A stretch of DNA of 9,986 nt. Origin: Candidatus Avacholeplasma faecigallinarum (GTDB lineage: Bacteria > Bacillota_I > Bacilli_A > Acholeplasmatales > Anaeroplasmataceae). Positions 6,419 through 9,986 of this stretch are shown piece after piece (the stretch's first letter is position 1; each line of letters opens with the position of its first letter). The stretch is from contig DVKU01000025.1 of NCBI GenBank assembly GCA_018715825.1, positions 1 to 9,986 on the forward strand. Reading direction: 5' to 3'. The notes under the pieces are model-generated. The model did no database searches. It was not told where the DNA came from and worked only from the letters and a program-made list of their open reading frames with translations. The position numbers were made by a program, and so were the translations under genes.

Positions 6419-8827
6419 CTATTGAACTACAATATTGACAATCTTATTTAAAACCACAATAATCTTAATAATTTTATGACCATCAACATAATTTTTTATT
6501 TTTTCTCTAGATAATGCCAATTCTTCAACAGTCTTCTTATCTGTGTCCATTTCAACTTCTAATTTATCTCTAAGCTTACCATTAACACTAATAGCATAGG
6601 TAACCATAGACTCTTTGGCTAAATTTTCATCATAAGATGGCCATTTAGAATAGGCAATAGATTCATTATGACCTAAAATTTGCCATAACTCTTCACAAAC
6701 ATGAGGAGTTATTGGTGATAAGATTTGAACAAAGCCCTCGATAAATCCTTTATAAATTTTACTACATTTATAAGCTTCATTTATAAATATCATCATTTGT
6801 GATATAGCTGTATTAAAAGAAAGACTTTCATAATTATTGCTAACCTTCATAACTGTTTGATGATATATCTTTTCCATAGACTTATCGTATTCATCACTAA
6901 ATTTAGACTTATATTCATCAGAAGTAATTAATCTGAATACTCTATCAATAAACTTTCGAGCACCTTCAAGTCCTGTTGTAGACCAAGGCTTAGAAGATTC
7001 CAAAGGTCCCATAAACATCTCATATAATCTTAAGGCATCAGCACCATAATCATTTACAACATCATCTGGATTAATGACATTGCCTCTTGATTTACTCATT
7101 TTTTCATTATTTTCACCTAATATCATTCCTTGGTGGAATAATTTCTTAAAAGGTTCATTAACAGGACATAAGCCTTCATCGTTTAAGAATTTAGTCCAAA
7201 ATCTAGAATATAATAGATGACCAACCGCATGTTCTGGTCCACCAACATATAAATCAACTGGCAACCAATGCTTTAGCAATTCATAATTGGCAAACTCTTT
7301 ATCATTGTTTGGATCTATATAACGCATAAAATACCAGCTTGAACCTGCAGAGCCAGGCATAGTATTTGTCTCTCTATATCCAACTTCATTCTTATCATTA
7401 ACATATTTAACCCATTCAGTAGCATTATTTAATGGACTTGTACCACCAACTTTAGGCTTATAATCATCTAATTCTGGAAGCACAAGAGGAAGCTCATCAT
7501 CTCTTAAGGCCTCATCATGATCCTTAAAATGCACAATAGGAATTGGCTCACCCCAATATCTTTGACGGGCAAAAACCCATTCACGTAGACGATAACTAAT
7601 CTTCTTACTACCTATTTGATTTTCCTCTAGCCATTTAATCATAGTGTCAATAGCTTCAGCTTTATCCATTCCATTTAAAAAATCGGAATTAATATGGATA
7701 CCATCTTCAGTATAAGCTTCTTTTGTAATATCTCCACCTTGTAAAACAGGAATTATCTCTAATCCAAATTTTTTAGCAAACTCATAGTCTCTACTATCAT
7801 GAGCTGGAACCGCCATAATTGCCCCTGTACCATATGTTGCTAAAACATAATCGGAAATAAAAATAGGAATTTTCTTATTATTAACAGGATTTATGGCATA
7901 GCTGCCTGTAAAGCAACCAGTTTTTTCCTTATTTAATTCTGTACGCTCTAACTCAGATTTAGTAGCACACATATTTTTATAATCAGCAACTGCCATTTTT
8001 TGCTGTGGAGTTGTGATTAAATCAACTATTGGATGTTCTGGAGCTAAAACACAATATGTTGCCCCAAATAAAGTATCGCATCTAGTAGTAAATACAATAA
8101 ATGACTCATTAGATTGATCAACATTAAACTTTATTTCTGCACCTATAGATTTGCCAATCCAATTTCTTTGCATTTCCTTAGTTGATTCAGGCCAATCTAT
8201 ATCATTTAAACCATCTAATAACTTCTCAGCATATAAAGGAATATCCATAACCCATTGCTTCATATTTTTTCTAACAACAGGGAATCCTCCACGCTCTGAC
8301 TTACCGTCAACTATTTCATCATTAGCTAAAACTGTTCCTAACTCCTCACACCAATTTACTGGCATGTCAACCTGCTTAGCTAGACCTTTTTCATATAATT
8401 TTTTAAAAATCCATTGTGTCCATTTATAATACTTAGGATCACAGGTAGAAATTTCCTTTGACCAATCAAATGAAAAACCTAACATCTTCAATTGGTGCTT
8501 AAAGGTATTTATATTTCGTTGAGTGAACCCAGCTGGATGGTTTCCAGTATTAATTGCATATTGTTCAGCTGGAAGACCAAAAGCATCCCAACCCATTGGA
8601 TGTAATACATTATATCCCTGCATCCTTTTCATTCTAGATATAATGTCTGTTGCTGTATATCCCTCTGGATGTCCTACATGTAAACCATGTCCGGATGGAT
8701 ATGGAAACATATCCAAGGCATAAAATTTGGGTTTAGAAAAGTCCCACACATCAGTTTTAAATGTTTCATGCTCATCCCAATATTTTTGCCATTTTTCTTC
8801 AACTAGCTTATGATTATACTCAGCCAT
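6419..8827 (-). CDS. leuS: Leucine--tRNA ligase
   Basis: LeuRS attaches leucine to tRNA-Leu in the cytoplasm. The 802-residue length is normal for bacterial enzymes. The class I signatures are HVGH (50-53) in [16 protein letters not shown] and KMSKS (576-580) followed by [11 protein letters not shown]. The CP1 editing domain is present, with [12 protein letters not shown] starting at 247 and [12 protein letters not shown] at 333-344, whose Asp344 corresponds to the residue that removes mischarged amino acids. [10 protein letters not shown] (421-430) and [14 protein letters not shown] (490-503) are also typical. Residues about 650-740 form the anticodon-binding helical region and the end is the small C-terminal domain. 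GGAGGT lies eight bases before the ATG. Only 80 bases separate it from the upstream gene, which leaves no room for the T-box leader that often controls leuS in Firmicutes. The suf operon genes follow closely and are probably cotranscribed. Confidence 0.98.
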   Translation of the reverse strand: MAEYNHKLVEEKWQKYWDEHETFKTDVWDFSKPKFYALDMFPYPSGHGLHVGHPEGYTATDIISRMKRMQGYNVLHPMGWDAFGLPAEQYAINTGNHPAGFTQRNINTFKHQLKMLGFSFDWSKEISTCDPKYYKWTQWIFKKLYEKGLAKQVDMPVNWCEELGTVLANDEIVDGKSERGGFPVVRKNMKQWVMDIPLYAEKLLDGLNDIDWPESTKEMQRNWIGKSIGAEIKFNVDQSNESFIVFTTRCDTLFGATYCVLAPEHPIVDLITTPQQKMAVADYKNMCATKSELERTELNKEKTGCFTGSYAINPVNNKKIPIFISDYVLATYGTGAIMAVPAHDSRDYEFAKKFGLEIIPVLQGGDITKEAYTEDGIHINSDFLNGMDKAEAIDTMIKWLEENQIGSKKISYRLREWVFARQRYWGEPIPIVHFKDHDEALRDDELPLVLPELDDYKPKVGGTSPLNNATEWVKYVNDKNEVGYRETNTMPGSAGSSWYFMRYIDPNNDKEFANYELLKHWLPVDLYVGGPEHAVGHLLYSRFWTKFLNDEGLCPVNEPFKKLFHQGMILGENNEKMSKSRGNVINPDDVVNDYGADALRLYEMFMGPLESSKPWSTTGLEGARKFIDRVFRLITSDEYKSKFSDEYDKSMEKIYHQTVMKVSNNYESLSFNTAISQMMIFINEAYKCSKIYKGFIEGFVQILSPITPHVCEELWQILGHNESIAYSKWPSYDENLAKESMVTYAISVNGKLRDKLEVEMDTDKKTVEELALSREKIKNYVDGHKIIKIIVVLNKIVNIVVQ

Positions 8828-8856
8828 ATGCTCTTACCTCCAATTTTTCGTATAGT

Positions 8857-8865
8857 ATTTTACCA
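8857..8865 (-). promoter_or_regulatory. Possible extended -10 promoter for leuS and the suf genes
   Basis: On the minus strand TGG (8865-8863) is followed by TAAAAT (8862-8857), an extended -10 match. The -35 position holds only a poor TATAAA (8885-8880). Transcription would start near 8850, giving a leader of about 20 bases that includes the leuS ribosome binding site. No other candidate in the gap is better. Confidence 0.42.
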
Positions 8866-8884
8866 TAAAATATGATAATTTTAT
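8865..8884. repeat. AT-rich inverted repeat upstream of leuS
   Basis: ATAAAAT (8865-8871) and ATTTTAT (8878-8884) form a perfect 7-bp inverted repeat around six bases. It sits between the presumed -35 and -10 positions of the leuS promoter. It lacks G-C pairs in the stem and a T tract, so it is not a convincing terminator. An operator is possible, but in DNA this AT-rich it may be chance. Confidence 0.3.
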
Positions 8885-8907
8885 AGATGTTTTAACAATA
8901 AAATCGC

Positions 8908-9774
8908 TTACTCCTTAGCTTCTTTTATTTTCAATTTTAACCTTTGTCCCAAGGAAAAATATTTTTTCAAATTTGCTTTAATTGCTAAATTACACTCAAT
9001 ATATCTTAAACTGTCACAACCTTCAAAAACACCATGACCAATAGAGGAAATAGCTAAAGGTAATTTCACTTTTTCTAAAGATTTACATCCTTCAAACGTA
9101 TTATTCTCAAGGACTGAAACCTGAAAAGGTATATTTATTTCTTTGAGACTAGAACACTCTTTAAAGGCTAGTCCTTCTATTTTATTTACATTAACAGGAA
9201 TTTCTAATTCCTTTAAGCTACTACATTCCTCAAAACAAGAAGATTCAATAGTTTCTAGGCTCTTAGGCAATGTTACAATATTAAGGGCTTTACATTCTTC
9301 AAATGTAGAACTTGGTAAAACTAGCAAATTAGCTAAAAAATTAACTTCATACAAACTAGAACATAAAAAAAATACAGATTTACCCATAGTTTTAACAGAT
9401 TTAGGGATAATAATATTACTTAATGCCGCACATTTAGAAAAAGCATATTCTCCTATATGCTGCACACTTCCTAAATCTACCTTAGCTAAACTACTACAGC
9501 CAGAAAAACAAGCTTTTCCAATAGATACTACACTATTTGGCAATTTGATTTCTACCAAATTTGTACACATTGAAAATGCTGAATCTTTAATAGTAACAAT
9601 TCCTTCAGGTAGTGTTACATTCATAATACTATCACAATTATAAAAGGCATCCTCTTCTATTGAGGTAACCACAGAAGGAATCTCAATTCTAAAACCTCTT
9701 CCACGATACTTAACTAGCTTGCCATCAATAATATGAAAGTCAGAACTATATTTTTTTTCTTCTAAATTTGCCAT
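8908..9774 (-). CDS. BspA-type leucine-rich repeat (LRR_5) protein
   Basis: This 288-residue protein is almost entirely repeats. After an N-terminal strand region (FHIIDGKLVKYRGRG, 13-27), about ten repeats of roughly 23 residues run from 31 to 262. Each has the form IP-x-x-V-x-x-I-x-x-x-A/C-F-x-x-C-x-x-L, with AF/CF/TF/VF followed by a conserved Cys (for example AFYNC, CFSGC, CFEEC, VFEGC). The tail (263-288) is basic and lysine-rich. This is the LRR_5 repeat of BspA-like proteins, which usually serve in protein binding. There is no signal peptide, membrane segment or cell-wall anchor, so it is probably cytoplasmic, unlike surface BspA proteins. AAGGAG lies eight bases before the ATG and overlaps the stop codon of the preceding membrane-protein gene, indicating joint translation. 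The partner and role are unknown, and the link to leuS may be only positional. Confidence 0.88.
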   Translation of the reverse strand: MANLEEKKYSSDFHIIDGKLVKYRGRGFRIEIPSVVTSIEEDAFYNCDSIMNVTLPEGIVTIKDSAFSMCTNLVEIKLPNSVVSIGKACFSGCSSLAKVDLGSVQHIGEYAFSKCAALSNIIIPKSVKTMGKSVFFLCSSLYEVNFLANLLVLPSSTFEECKALNIVTLPKSLETIESSCFEECSSLKELEIPVNVNKIEGLAFKECSSLKEINIPFQVSVLENNTFEGCKSLEKVKLPLAISSIGHGVFEGCDSLRYIECNLAIKANLKKYFSLGQRLKLKIKEAKE

Positions 9775-9782
9775 TTTAATCT

Positions 9783-9789
9783 CTCCTTA
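9783..9789 (-). promoter_or_regulatory. Ribosome binding site of the LRR gene overlapping the upstream stop
   Basis: On the minus strand TAAGGAG combines the TAA stop of the preceding reading frame (9789-9787) with AAGGAG (9788-9783), eight bases before the LRR start codon. The arrangement supports the start at 9774 and translational coupling. Confidence 0.75.
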
Positions 9790-9986
9790 TTTTTTATTTA
9801 CCATTATTTTAGGCCCTTGAGTACTATTGCTATTTTTCTTTGCTTTTTTTTCTAAAAAATAAATGAATATAAAAGATGCTATAAATAATACTAATAAAAT
9901 AATCCAATAAATAAAAGAAAATTTCTCATATTGCTTAATGTATTTTGCAATATAATAGGAAACCACTCCTAAAAAAGTATGTATAG
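9787..9986 (-). CDS. C-terminal fragment of a membrane protein (5' end outside the window)
   Basis: The last 65 residues of a protein whose start lies beyond the right edge. The fragment opens with TFLGVVSYYIAKYIKQYEKF, then a strongly hydrophobic helix (about 24-44, IYWIILLVLFIASFIFIYF), and ends in a basic, polar cytoplasmic-type tail (LEKKAKKNSNST... MVNKK). A Gly-Tyr containing amphipathic segment followed by a last helix and a lysine-rich end would suit the C-terminus of a DedA/SNARE-associated family membrane protein. The fragment is too short to establish this. Open frame, the stop codon at 9787-9789 and direct coupling to the LRR gene support it as a real gene. Confidence 0.6.
   Translation of the reverse strand, partial: IHTFLGVVSYYIAKYIKQYEKFSFIYWIILLVLFIASFIFIYFLEKKAKKNSNSTQGPKIMVNKK

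Noticed and set aside
8151..8723. Two plus-strand open frames opposite leuS (8151-8429 and 8523-8723)
   Set aside because: Both lie within strongly conserved leuS sequence and are rich in Cys, Ser and Pro, as expected of antisense translations. No family resemblance is visible.
8828..8907. T-box leader before leuS
   Set aside because: The 80-base gap is too short and lacks the conserved T-box sequence and any strong terminator hairpin.
9143..9643. Plus-strand open frame of 166 codons opposite the LRR gene
   Set aside because: It is antisense to a clear repeat protein whose regular repeats keep the opposite frame open. It has no recognisable domain.
304..9986. Mycoplasma-type genetic code (TGA as Trp)
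   Set aside because: sufD and the FUSC-type gene end in TGA at positions that make sense, and Trp codons checked are TGG.
9787..9986. Firm assignment of the right-edge fragment to the DedA family
   Set aside because: Only the last helix and tail are present. The resemblance is too general to name a family with confidence.

Overview
The window is strongly AT-rich bacterial DNA, with every recognisable gene on the minus strand, so transcription runs from high to low coordinates. It looks like a low-GC Firmicute or Mollicute relative (Bacilli, Erysipelotrichia or RF39-like, possibly from a gut). The reasons are the SufC-D-S-U-B gene order with a SufU scaffold, clear AAGGAG/GGAGG ribosome binding sites, and a BspA-type leucine-rich repeat protein. 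TGA is used as a stop (sufD and the FUSC-type gene end in TGA) and Trp is TGG, so this is not the Mycoplasma code. Species cannot be assigned from the sequence alone.

Layout in transcription order. At the right edge, 9986-9787 is the C-terminal end of a membrane protein. Its stop codon overlaps the ribosome binding site of a 288-residue BspA/LRR_5 repeat protein (9774-8908). An 80-base gap with a likely extended -10 promoter and no room for a T-box precedes leuS (8827-6419). After leuS the genes run almost without gaps: a membrane transporter-like FUSC/ArAE domain fused to a catalytically degenerate Cof-type HAD domain (6403-4958), sufC (4965-4150), sufD (4147-3362), sufS (3357-2152), sufU (2140-1700) and sufB (1713-304). 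Spacings are 15 bases or less, and two junctions overlap. A strong hairpin terminator (274-299) ends the unit right after sufB.

Beyond it lies a second hairpin/terminator (177-217), then a strong extended -10 promoter (135-163). After that comes the 5' end of an IS transposase resembling the IS1634/IS4-superfamily type, which runs off the left edge (1-125).

The suf genes encode a complete iron-sulfur cluster assembly machine. SufS takes sulfur from cysteine, SufU is the zinc-dependent sulfur acceptor, and SufB-SufC-SufD is the ATP-driven scaffold. SufD is shorter than its best-known relatives and lacks most of the usual N-terminal part. The most unusual item is the FUSC-pseudo-HAD fusion, which overlaps the start of sufC and has lost the HAD nucleophile and metal-binding acids. 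Its function is not known from the sequence.
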